A program made the position numbers and the translations under genes. DNA of 14,147 nucleotides from DSUN01 sp035527715 (lineage in GTDB: Bacteria > Planctomycetota > PUPC01 > DSUN01), in the NCBI GenBank assembly GCA_035527715.1, contig DATKZY010000069.1, positions 1-14,147 on the forward strand, given 5' to 3'. Below, in pieces: positions 7,551-14,144 of the stretch (position 1 is the first letter of the stretch; each line of letters starts with the position of its first letter). The notes beneath the pieces were generated by a model. The model worked only from the letters and a program-made list of their open reading frames with translations, did not search any database and had not been told where the DNA came from.

Positions 7551-9968
7551 ATGCACTTCCGTAGCCTGCGCCTTCAGCTTTCACTCCTGGCTCTGCTGTC
7601 CTGCTCCGCGCGAGCGGCCGAGGGACCCCCCGTCACCCTCCGCTACTTCCTCGGCTGGACGCTCGGCGCGGGCGACCAGGACGTCATCCAGGAGTTCGAG
7701 CGCCGCAACCCCGGCATCCAGGTGGTTGCCGGCCTCAGCGCCTCCCGCAACATGGTCGAAGACCCCCAGCGCCTCCTGTGCGCCATCGTCGGCGGCGACC
7801 CGCCCGACCTCGTGATCTTCGACCGCTATGCCGTGGCCGAATGGGCCGCACGCGGCGCCTTCCGGCCCCTCGACGACTTCGTCGCGCGCGACCGCGGCAA
7901 GCCCGATGGCATCCAGCCCGACGAATACTTCCCCGCCTGCTGGGACGAGGCGCGATGGCAGGGCTCCGTCTACGCCATCCCCACCGGCACCGACAACCGC
8001 GCCCTCTACTACAACAGGGACCTCCTCGTCGCCGCCGGCCTCGTGGACGCCACGGGCGAGGCCAAGCCGCCCCGCACCTGGGACGAGTTGGAGGACTACG
8101 CCCTCAAGCTCAGCGAATTCACCCGCGACGCCCGCGGCGCGATCACCGGCATCCGCCGCATCGGCTTCATCCCCAACTACGGCAACGCCTGGTTCTACTT
8201 CTACTCCTGGCTCAACGACGGCGCGCTCCTCAGCCCCGACGGCCTCACCTGCACCCTCGGCTCCCCCGAGAACGTCGAGGCCATGCAATACGTCACCGAC
8301 CTCTACGACAAGCTCGGCGGGGCACGCCTTGTCGAGGCATTCCGGTCCGGCTTCCAGGGCGGCGAGCTGGATCCCTTCCTCACCGGCCGGGTGGCGATGA
8401 AGATCGACGGCAACTGGGTGCTCAACACCATCGGCGTGTTCCGCCGCGAGCTGAACTTCGCCGTGGCGCCCGCCCCGCTGCCCCGCACCCGCCTCGAGGC
8501 CGGCAAGCCCTACATCTCCTGGGCCGGCGGCTGGGCGTGGGTGATCCCCAAGGGCGCGCGCCACCCCGACGAGGCCTGGCGCCTCATCCAGTGGCTCGCC
8601 AGCGAGGAGGCCGCCATCATCCTCCACGACGCCGTGCGCGAGGCCAACCAGGCCCAGGGCAAGCTCTTCATCCCCGGCCTCAACGCCAACCGCAGGATCA
8701 CCCAGACCCTTTACCGCCGCTACCTGGCCGAGGACCCCAACGTCGAGCAGAAGTTCCGCGACGCCTACCAGGTGTTCATGAACCTGCTGCCCGAGAGCCG
8801 CTACCGGCCCATCACCCCCGTCGGCCAATTCCTCTGGAACCAGCAGGTCCAGGCCATGGAGGCCGCCATCTACCACCGCGGCTCCGTCGCCCAGGTGCTC
8901 CAGCGCCACGCCGCCGAGGTCCAGCGCGAGCTCGACCGCGTCCACCGCGCGCCCACGGGGGCACGGGTCAACTGGTCGGTGCCGCTGGCTGCCTACGTCG
9001 CGCTCCTGGTCGCCGTGGCGCTGGTGCTCTGGTGGCGCCACCGACGCCAGAGCCGCAGCCGCGGCTACTTCCGCCGCGAGCAGCGGGCGGGCGTGCTCTT
9101 CGCTCTCCCCTGGCTCATCGGGTTCATCGTCTTCACCGGCGGCCCCATCGTCTTCTCGTTCCTCATCAGCTTCTGCGAATACGATGTGCTCTCCCCGGGG
9201 CGCTGGGTCTGGCTCGACAACTACCGCTACCTCCTCTCCAGCGACCCCGTGTTCTGGAAATCGGTCGCGAACACCTGCTTCATGCTCATCGGCGTGCCGC
9301 TCGGCATGGCCGTGAGCCTGGGGCTCGCCATGCTCCTGAACCAGAAGGTCAAGGGCATGTCGGCCTGGCGCACCCTCTTCTACCTCCCGGCCATCATGCC
9401 CGGCGTCGCCTCGGCGCTCCTCTGGATGTGGATGTTCCAGCCTACCGACGGCATCCTCAACCGCCTGTTCGACCTCGTCGGGCTGAACTGGCTGCTGAAG
9501 CTGATCGGCGTTCAGGTGCCCGTCCTGTGGCTTCAGAGCGAGGCGACGAGCAAGCCGGCCATCATCCTCATGGGGCTCTGGGGCGCGGGGGCGGGCATGA
9601 TCATCTGGCTCGCCGGCCTCAAGGGCATCCCCGAGCACCTCTACGAGGCCGCCGAGATTGACGGCGCGGGACGCTGGCAGAAATTCCGCCACGTCACCCT
9701 CCCCATGCTCACCCCGTACATCTTCTTCAACCTCCTGATGGGCATGATCGGCACCCTCCAGGTCTTCGAGAGCGCCTACATCATGACCAACGGCGGCCCG
9801 GTGAACAGCACGCTGTTCTTCGCCCTGCACCTCTTCAACAACGCCTTTCGCTTCTTCCGCATGGGCCAGGCCTGCGCCATGGCCTGGGTCCTTTGCCTCA
9901 TCGTCCTTGCCATCACCATCGTCCAGCTTCGCACCGCCAGGATGTGGGTGCACTATGAAAGCGAGTGA
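7551..9968 (+). CDS. Sugar-type ABC importer: binding protein fused to MalF-like permease
   Basis: The 805-residue protein joins two normally separate parts. Residues 1-22 form a signal sequence (LSLLALLSCSARA; type I cleavage after ARA likely, a LLSC lipobox-like alternative is weaker). Residues about 26-465 are a family-1 extracellular solute-binding protein (COG1653/MalE type), with the typical opening, DVIQEFERRNPGIQV (44-58), GGDPPDLVIFDRYAV (81-95) and WAGGWAWVIPKGARHPDEAW (324-343). A membrane segment (477-494) then crosses to a very basic cytoplasmic linker (RHRRQSRSR, 496-504). It is followed by a six-TM permease of MalF/UgpA type (514-795), with the EAA loop EAAEIDGAGRWQKFRHVTLP (699-718) that docks the ATPase. 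Usual lengths are about 430 and 300, so the sum is intact, without frameshift. The ligand is unknown, but the family suggests a carbohydrate or glycerol-phosphate-like compound. The MalG-type partner follows; no ATPase gene is in view. Confidence 0.9.
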   Translation: MHFRSLRLQLSLLALLSCSARAAEGPPVTLRYFLGWTLGAGDQDVIQEFERRNPGIQVVAGLSASRNMVEDPQRLLCAIVGGDPPDLVIFDRYAVAEWAARGAFRPLDDFVARDRGKPDGIQPDEYFPACWDEARWQGSVYAIPTGTDNRALYYNRDLLVAAGLVDATGEAKPPRTWDELEDYALKLSEFTRDARGAITGIRRIGFIPNYGNAWFYFYSWLNDGALLSPDGLTCTLGSPENVEAMQYVTDLYDKLGGARLVEAFRSGFQGGELDPFLTGRVAMKIDGNWVLNTIGVFRRELNFAVAPAPLPRTRLEAGKPYISWAGGWAWVIPKGARHPDEAWRLIQWLASEEAAIILHDAVREANQAQGKLFIPGLNANRRITQTLYRRYLAEDPNVEQKFRDAYQVFMNLLPESRYRPITPVGQFLWNQQVQAMEAAIYHRGSVAQVLQRHAAEVQRELDRVHRAPTGARVNWSVPLAAYVALLVAVALVLWWRHRRQSRSRGYFRREQRAGVLFALPWLIGFIVFTGGPIVFSFLISFCEYDVLSPGRWVWLDNYRYLLSSDPVFWKSVANTCFMLIGVPLGMAVSLGLAMLLNQKVKGMSAWRTLFYLPAIMPGVASALLWMWMFQPTDGILNRLFDLVGLNWLLKLIGVQVPVLWLQSEATSKPAIILMGLWGAGAGMIIWLAGLKGIPEHLYEAAEIDGAGRWQKFRHVTLPMLTPYIFFNLLMGMIGTLQVFESAYIMTNGGPVNSTLFFALHLFNNAFRFFRMGQACAMAWVLCLIVLAITIVQLRTARMWVHYESE

Positions 9969-9988
9969 ATCCGCAATCCGTAATTCGG
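9968..9988. repeat. 7-bp tandem repeat, left border of palindrome cluster
   Basis: Three heptamers, AATCCGC, AATCCGT and AATTCGG, begin on the last base of the importer gene's TGA stop. They mirror in kind the heptamers at 10233-10253 on the other side of the palindromes. Confidence 0.65.
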
Positions 9989-9992
9989 TAAC

Positions 9993-10220
9993 ACTTCAGC
10001 CGTCTGAAGTTTCTGCCCCCACCGACCTCGCGTCGGTGGAGCAAGGATTGACAACTGCGCAGGGCGTCCCTCACCCCCCATCCCCCTCTCCACTTTGGTG
10101 GAGAGGGGGCGAGGGGGTGAGGTGTGGCGCCGTGGTAGTTGGCAAACATCACCCCACCGAGACAAGCTCGGTGGAGGCGAGGACGCGGCGAAGTCATGGC
10201 ACTTCAGCCGGCTGAAGTGC
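9993..10220. repeat. Composite of five nested palindromes (REP-like cluster)
   Basis: In order: ACTTCAG-CCGT-CTGAAGT (9993-10010); CCACCGAC-5 nt-GTCGGTGG (10019-10039); a long central palindrome with two 25-nt arms (10069-10093, 10098-10122; 22 of 25 paired); CCACCGAG-5 nt-CTCGGTGG (10154-10174); and a perfect 22-bp palindrome with arms GCACTTCAGCC/GGCTGAAGTGC (10199-10220). The outer two are the same family in inverted orientation: both read GTA(A/G)CACTTCAGCCG outward-in. On the minus strand a GTAG tetranucleotide abuts the right hairpin, as in REP sequences of RAYT transposase systems. The second and fourth are direct copies with shared flanks. The structure lies between two importer genes and could cause mRNA processing or unequal expression. 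No T-tract is present, so it is not a standard terminator, and no open frame in it looks like a gene. Confidence 0.75.
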
Positions 10221-10232
10221 TACGGGATAAGT

Positions 10233-10253
10233 AATTCGCAATCCGTAATCCGT
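10233..10253. repeat. 7-bp tandem repeat, right border of palindrome cluster
   Basis: The heptamers AATTCGC, AATCCGT and AATCCGT lie between the last palindrome and the start of the second permease gene. The consensus AAT(C/T)CG(C/T/G) is shared with 9968-9988, in the same orientation. Confidence 0.65.
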
Positions 10254-10271
10254 AAGCAGAACGGATCTGCC

Positions 10272-11942
10272 GTGGTTGAGTCGCGTGGCATACGCGGGGT
10301 GGCGAGGCGCCTGACGCTCTACGCCCTCCTCATCGGCGGCTCGATCCTCTTTTCGATCCCCTTCGGTTGGCTCCTGCTGTCGAGCTTCAAGCCGAACGAG
10401 GAGCAGTACAAGCGCTGGCTGCCACGCACGCCCTCCGCCGCCGTCGCGTCGCCCTACGTCGCGCGCGACGAGTTCGCGGCAGTCTCGCGGCCCCGGCCCT
10501 GTCCCGCCTCGCGCTGGGACGAGTTGCAGGCGCCCCTCGTCGAAGACGTCGCTCGCGCGGTGGACGCGGCCAAACTCCCTCCCGCCCCCGTGCCCGAGGC
10601 CGACCTCCGCGAGGAGACCATCCAAGGCGTCTTCCTCGGCGCCGCCGAGAACCTCTCCGACGCCGCCTGGTTCGAGTCCATCGAAACCCTCCGCCAGAAG
10701 TGGGCCGCCCGGGTCACGCCGCACCTCGTCGCCGAGTGCCGCGACAAGGCCTACAAGCGCCTCCTCATCGGCCCGGTGCGCGCCAGGAGCGTCGAGCAGC
10801 ACGAGGAGGGCCTCCGGCGCGGCGAGCCGATCTCGGCCCTGTGGCAGGCCGCGGGCGCCGCCCTCACCGAGCAGACGGCCGAGGGCCGCCCCTGCGCGCT
10901 CCTCGCCTACGACTTCCGCGAGGCCGACCGCCGCCAGGCCACCCTCTCCGCCGTCTTCCCCGTCGGCTTCCCCGTCGCCAAGCTCAAGAAGCTCGTCCTC
11001 AGCATCCGCCCCGACCACTCGTGGAACGCCCTCGACTGCACGCTCGAGGCCGACGGCCAGCGCTGGACCAGCGCCGAGCCCTCCAACGCCGGCAACGACC
11101 AGTGGCAGGACATCGTGTGGCAGCTCCCCAGCGACGACGACGCCTCGATGAAGGTCAAGAGCTGGATCGTCCTCGACCCCGCCGGCCCCAGCGACTTCCG
11201 CGAGCCGGGCAAGCTCCGCGTCACCCTCACCCTCCGCGTCCGCAGCCGCGCCGCCGCCTGGGGCACCAAGCTGTGGAACAACTTCCGCTGGGCCTTCAAG
11301 TACATGCCCTTCTGGCGCTACACCGCCGTCAGCTTCTTCCTGTGCTTCATGAACATCCTGGGCCAGCTCGTGGGCAGCTCGCTCGCCGCCTACGCCTTCG
11401 CCCGTCTCCGCTGGCCCGGCCGCGAGTTCTGCTTCCTCCTCGTCCTCGGCACCCTCATGCTCCCCGGCGCCGTCACCATGGTGCCCAGCTTTCTCATCTT
11501 CAAGACCCTTGGCTGGTACAACAGCCTCCTCGTCCTCTGGGTGCCCAGCTTCTGCGGCTCCGCCTTCAACATCTTCCTCCTCCGCCAGTTCATGCGCGGC
11601 ATCCCCAAGGACCTCGAGGACGCGGCGAAGATTGACGGCTGCTCGTTCTTCGGCGTCTACCGCCACGTGGTCCTCCCCAGCATCCGGCCCGCGCTGGCCA
11701 CCATCGCCATCTTCGCCTTCATGGGCTCCTGGAACAACTTCATGGGCCCGCTCATCTACCTCAACGACCAGTCGAAGTACCCGCTGGCCCTGGGCGTGTT
11801 CGGCCTCCAGACCCAGGCCGGCTCGAACTACGGCCTCATCATGGCCGCCAGCGCGCTGATGGCCCTGCCCCTCGTCGTCGTGTTCTTCTTCTGCCAGCGC
11901 TACTTCATCCAGGGCATCACCCTCACCGGGATGAAGAATTGA
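10272..11942 (+). CDS. MalG-like ABC permease with large extracytoplasmic insertion
   Basis: This is the second pore subunit of the importer. With GTG 10272 as start it has 556 residues, about double the usual 275-300. TM1 is 15-38 (LTLYALLIGGSILFSIPFGW). The normal MalG/UgpE sequence resumes at NNFRWAFKYMPFWRY (336-350), with TMs near 350-378, 385-409, 415-436, 472-494 and 519-541, and the EAA motif EDAAKIDGCSFFGVYRHVVL (449-468). Residues 43-335 are an insertion that must lie outside the cytoplasm: a mainly helical part (about 80-205), then a beta-rich part (206-328, for example LKKLVLSIRPDHSWNALDC) resembling a jelly-roll or carbohydrate-binding fold, by inference only. The frame stays open upstream to 10095, but that part is translated repeat, so I reject it. 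No good ribosome binding site precedes 10272, so the start is uncertain (GTG 10299 also possible). Confidence 0.88.
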   Translation: MVESRGIRGVARRLTLYALLIGGSILFSIPFGWLLLSSFKPNEEQYKRWLPRTPSAAVASPYVARDEFAAVSRPRPCPASRWDELQAPLVEDVARAVDAAKLPPAPVPEADLREETIQGVFLGAAENLSDAAWFESIETLRQKWAARVTPHLVAECRDKAYKRLLIGPVRARSVEQHEEGLRRGEPISALWQAAGAALTEQTAEGRPCALLAYDFREADRRQATLSAVFPVGFPVAKLKKLVLSIRPDHSWNALDCTLEADGQRWTSAEPSNAGNDQWQDIVWQLPSDDDASMKVKSWIVLDPAGPSDFREPGKLRVTLTLRVRSRAAAWGTKLWNNFRWAFKYMPFWRYTAVSFFLCFMNILGQLVGSSLAAYAFARLRWPGREFCFLLVLGTLMLPGAVTMVPSFLIFKTLGWYNSLLVLWVPSFCGSAFNIFLLRQFMRGIPKDLEDAAKIDGCSFFGVYRHVVLPSIRPALATIAIFAFMGSWNNFMGPLIYLNDQSKYPLALGVFGLQTQAGSNYGLIMAASALMALPLVVVFFFCQRYFIQGITLTGMKN

Positions 11943-11948
11943 CACCCA

Positions 11949-11990
11949 CTGAAACGCCACGACTTCAAGCTCCTCCTCATCGGCGACTGA
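11949..11990 (+). other. Possible remnant of a lost gene start
   Basis: Seven bases after the permease, a short frame reads LKRHDFKLLLIGD and then stops at TGA. The string looks like the beginning of a protein (a basic start, a hydrophobic strand, then GD, as in the GDS start of SGNH hydrolases). It has only 13 sense codons, no ATG/GTG/TTG start and no ribosome binding site, so it may be chance. Confidence 0.15.
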
Positions 11991-12040
11991 TTGGCGTAGA
12001 CAACGCGGCGCGGATGTGATACCATCAGGCGAGCGAGACG

Positions 12041-12048
12041 AAGGAGGG
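12041..12048 (+). promoter_or_regulatory. Strong ribosome binding site of the lipoprotein gene
   Basis: AAGGAGGG lies 6 bp before ATG 12055 and fixes that start against the in-frame GTG 12016 upstream and ATG 12085 downstream. It is among the best Shine-Dalgarno matches in the window. Confidence 0.8.
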
Positions 12049-12054
12049 AACGAG

Positions 12055-12861
12055 ATGCTCCGCGGAACCCTGCCCGGCCATCTGATGCTTCGCTCTGCCC
12101 TCATCGCACTTGCGTGCCTTGCGTTGGCCGGCTGCGGCTCCGGCGAAGAGGCCACCAAGCCTGGTGCCGAGGCGGAGCCGCGGACATGGATCGTCAATGT
12201 GGGCGAAGCCCACGACGCCGTTGCTCAGGCGTCCCTGGCCGATTACGACGAAGCAGTTGCCCGCTGGTGCCGATGCCGGGCATATGAGAAGCTCGCGGTT
12301 GCCGAGGAACTCCTTCGGGATCTGGCCAGCAGGGAGTCCGTCATATCACCAGCGGGCGCCCAGAAGGCGGAGGCAGGCAACGACTTGTCGCGTGTTGCCG
12401 GCCGCGCCGAGCTTGCGCTCGAGCGCCTCCTGGGCGTTGCGTTGCCGGGTCCACGTCCAGATTCCTCGGCTGAGGACCTGGCTAAGGTGCATGCGGAGGC
12501 ATCCCGATTGGTGGAGGCATGCCGCAGCGGCATCATGGCTGGCGTGGCTGACCATCCGGTCCCGCCGCAGGAGTTCGAGAGGCTCAAGCGGAAGTACCGT
12601 GGCAAGATCGACACCGGCATCTTCATCGCGACCTGGAAGAATACCCAAGCAATGGAGGACCTTCTCGGCGAATGGCCGCCGATCGGCAGGAAGATGGAAG
12701 ACCTAGTTTCCATCATCGGTGCCAAGGGCGAGCCACGTAAGCGCGAGGATGGCACGGATGTGGTGAGATACATCATCCGCGAGGACTTGAATGGCGCCGG
12801 TTTCTCCTTCGGCGTGCAGGACGGCATTATCCGCTCGGTCTCGCGATGGGGGCTTGAGTGA
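12055..12861 (+). CDS. Putative lipoprotein of unknown function
   Basis: The 268-residue protein has a hydrophobic N-terminus ending in the lipobox LAGC (24-27) followed by GSGEE, so it should be cut before C27, lipidated and held in a membrane facing out of the cytoplasm. Residues 50-160 are largely helical (AYEKLAVAEELLRDL and similar) and include a CRC pair (72-74). The C-terminal stretch 210-265 has the run GRKMEDLVSIIGAKGEP, then a VVRYII strand, then FSFGVQDGIIRSV. This order (short helix, glycine turn with a 'G-x-P' step, two or three strands) recalls BamE/SmpA-type small domains, as inference only. I do not recognise a named family. The gene lies 112 bp after the importer and 93 bp before the HEAT gene. 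Its codons are less C-ending than the importer's. A promoter before it is not convincing. Confidence 0.75.
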   Translation: MLRGTLPGHLMLRSALIALACLALAGCGSGEEATKPGAEAEPRTWIVNVGEAHDAVAQASLADYDEAVARWCRCRAYEKLAVAEELLRDLASRESVISPAGAQKAEAGNDLSRVAGRAELALERLLGVALPGPRPDSSAEDLAKVHAEASRLVEACRSGIMAGVADHPVPPQEFERLKRKYRGKIDTGIFIATWKNTQAMEDLLGEWPPIGRKMEDLVSIIGAKGEPRKREDGTDVVRYIIREDLNGAGFSFGVQDGIIRSVSRWGLE

Positions 12862-12942
12862 GACTACGCCTCGGAGAGCAGGGCCGGGGCGACGGTCCTG
12901 CCCGTGCCTGGAGAGATGCCACCTGTCGTGGCCCGGGGGCAG

Positions 12943-12947
12943 AGGAG
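12943..12947 (+). promoter_or_regulatory. Ribosome binding site that decides the HEAT gene start
   Basis: AGGAG lies 7 bp before GTG 12955. The in-frame GTG 12904 and ATG 12916 lack such a site and would put a charged stretch before the signal peptide. Confidence 0.6.
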
Positions 12948-12954
12948 TGATAGG

Positions 12955-13971
12955 GTGACCGACATTGCCCGCACGGCCCTCGTGGCTGCGCGTGCTCTTT
13001 GGGCGCTGTGCTTCCTAGCCGGCGGCGTGTGCGAGGCCGCCGAGTTTACCCCGCTCGAACGCGGTACTGCGCTCCTGAGAGAGCCCGAAGCGTACGCGCG
13101 CCTTCAAGGCGTCGAGGCATTGGAGAAGTCGAAGGACAGGCGTGCCCTGGACCACCTGATCCGCGCCTTGAGCGACCCAACCTGGGCCGTCCGCCTGAGA
13201 GCGGCTGAGGCGCTGGGGAAGGTGGGCGACGCACGGGCCGTCGAACCGTTGATCCGCTGTGTGGAGGAGGGCAACGCGGACATGCGCAAGACCGCCCTCG
13301 ATGCGCTCGTGAAGCTCGGCGAGCCCGCGGTCGAGCCGCTTGTCGCCTGCCTGAGGGATCCCGACCCGATGGTCCGCCAGAGGGCGGCCGAGACTCTGCC
13401 GAAGTTGAGCTGGGGGGAGGCAGACGACGTACAGCGAGCCGCGATCCTGTTGGCCAAGGAGGACTGGCGCGCTCTGGATGGCCTCGGCGTGTCCGCGGTG
13501 GAGCCTCTCGTTGGCTGGTTGGGAAGCAGCAATCCTATGGACCGCCACAGGGCCGCTCAGCGGCTGGGAAGCCTGAGGGACCCGAGAGCCGTCGAGCCTC
13601 TGATTGCCTGCCTGAGCGGCGACGACGCCGGGTTGCGCAAGCTGGCCGCGGAGGCGCTTGGCAAGCTTGGGGACGCACGGGCGGTCGAGCCCCTGATCCG
13701 CTGCCTGAGGGATCGCGATCAATACGTTAGCAGGGTAGCGCCGGCTGCGCTGGGGGACCTGGCTGACGCGCGCGCCGTCATTCCATTGATCGAGTGCCTG
13801 AAGAGCGATGACGTCTATGTCCGCCTGGCAGCCGCTAAGGCACTGGGGAAGCTGGGTGACGCGCGGGCCATGCAGCCGTTGAGCCATTGCCTCAGAGATG
13901 ATGACGAAAGCGTGCGTAAAGCTGCGGCCACTGCGCTCGACAAACTCCGCAAGCAGCCCGGCAAGAGGTGA
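12955..13971 (+). CDS. Exported HEAT-repeat protein
   Basis: The 338-residue product begins with a probable signal peptide (TALVAARALWALCFLAGGVC, cleavage near EA-AE at 28-30). The rest is about nine HEAT repeats of the PBS-lyase type with a 31-residue period; the anchor A-V-E-P-L-I recurs at 95, 125, 181, 212, 243 and 274, with looser copies at 64 and 305. The 56-residue step between the second and third anchors is a degenerate repeat with an insert (LAKEDWRALDGLGV, 166-179). The consensus unit contains VRxxAAEALGKLGDARAVEPL. Such solenoids bind proteins; nothing indicates bilin lyase activity. I chose GTG 12955 from its ribosome binding site. The gene follows the lipoprotein by 93 bp on the same strand and may be cotranscribed, acting in the same compartment. 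Near-identical DNA in neighbouring repeats suggests recent repeat duplication or exchange. Confidence 0.85.
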   Translation: MTDIARTALVAARALWALCFLAGGVCEAAEFTPLERGTALLREPEAYARLQGVEALEKSKDRRALDHLIRALSDPTWAVRLRAAEALGKVGDARAVEPLIRCVEEGNADMRKTALDALVKLGEPAVEPLVACLRDPDPMVRQRAAETLPKLSWGEADDVQRAAILLAKEDWRALDGLGVSAVEPLVGWLGSSNPMDRHRAAQRLGSLRDPRAVEPLIACLSGDDAGLRKLAAEALGKLGDARAVEPLIRCLRDRDQYVSRVAPAALGDLADARAVIPLIECLKSDDVYVRLAAAKALGKLGDARAMQPLSHCLRDDDESVRKAAATALDKLRKQPGKR

Positions 13972-14047
13972 GCGGGGCCGCCTTGGTCGGCTAGCGCTGC
14001 CTGGGCGAGGGGTGCGTGTAATCTCCTTCGGTCGGAAAAGCCAGTTG

Positions 14048-14062
14048 CGCGATACTATCGCG
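14048..14062. repeat. 15-bp perfect palindrome
   Basis: CGCGATA-C-TATCGCG has 7-bp arms around a single base. It could be an operator-like site or part of a repeat. It contains GATACT, a 4/6 match to a -10 box, but no -35 box lies at the right distance. Confidence 0.35.
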
Positions 14063-14089
14063 GGCACCCCCAATCCCGCAGCTGACCCA

Positions 14090-14144
14090 ACGCCCGCAGG
14101 GCGTGGCGGAGTAAAGCCCACGGCGATGCTTTGGGAGCCGTGGG
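14090..14144. repeat. Two adjacent hairpins, REP-like, at window end
   Basis: ACGCCC-GCA-GGGCGT (14090-14104) is followed by CCCACGGC (14117-14124), a 12-nt loop and GCCGTGGG (14137-14144). The arrangement, flanked by AAAG and TAA, resembles a palindromic intergenic repeat, possibly cut by the window edge. The rest of 13972-14147 shows no gene. Confidence 0.45.

Noticed and set aside
7581..9953. A 790-codon open frame antisense to the importer fusion
   Set aside because: It lies opposite a clear binding protein/permease, with low-complexity composition, no motif and no ribosome binding site.
10069..10122. Intrinsic terminator
   Set aside because: The stem is strong, but neither side has a T-tract, and it lies between two genes of one importer.
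9968..10253. CRISPR array
   Set aside because: The repeats are palindromes of different families and 7-bp units without regular unique spacers; no cas genes are in the window.
10095..10271. N-terminal extension of the second permease into the repeat region
   Set aside because: The extension would translate palindrome and heptamer DNA (MVERGRGGEVWRRG...) and has no family similarity; the first membrane segment begins properly after 10272.
11991..12025. Promoter for the lipoprotein gene (TTGGCG ... GATACC)
   Set aside because: The spacing is about 21 bp and the -10 match is poor; transcription may instead read through from the importer.
10194..12197. A 667-codon antisense frame across the second permease gene
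   Set aside because: It is a shadow of the permease gene with composition-driven openness; the plus-strand frame has membrane segments and an EAA motif.
12955..13971. Bilin (phycocyanobilin) lyase
   Set aside because: The similarity to PBS-lyase HEAT repeats is structural only; no other pigment gene is present and the protein has a signal peptide.
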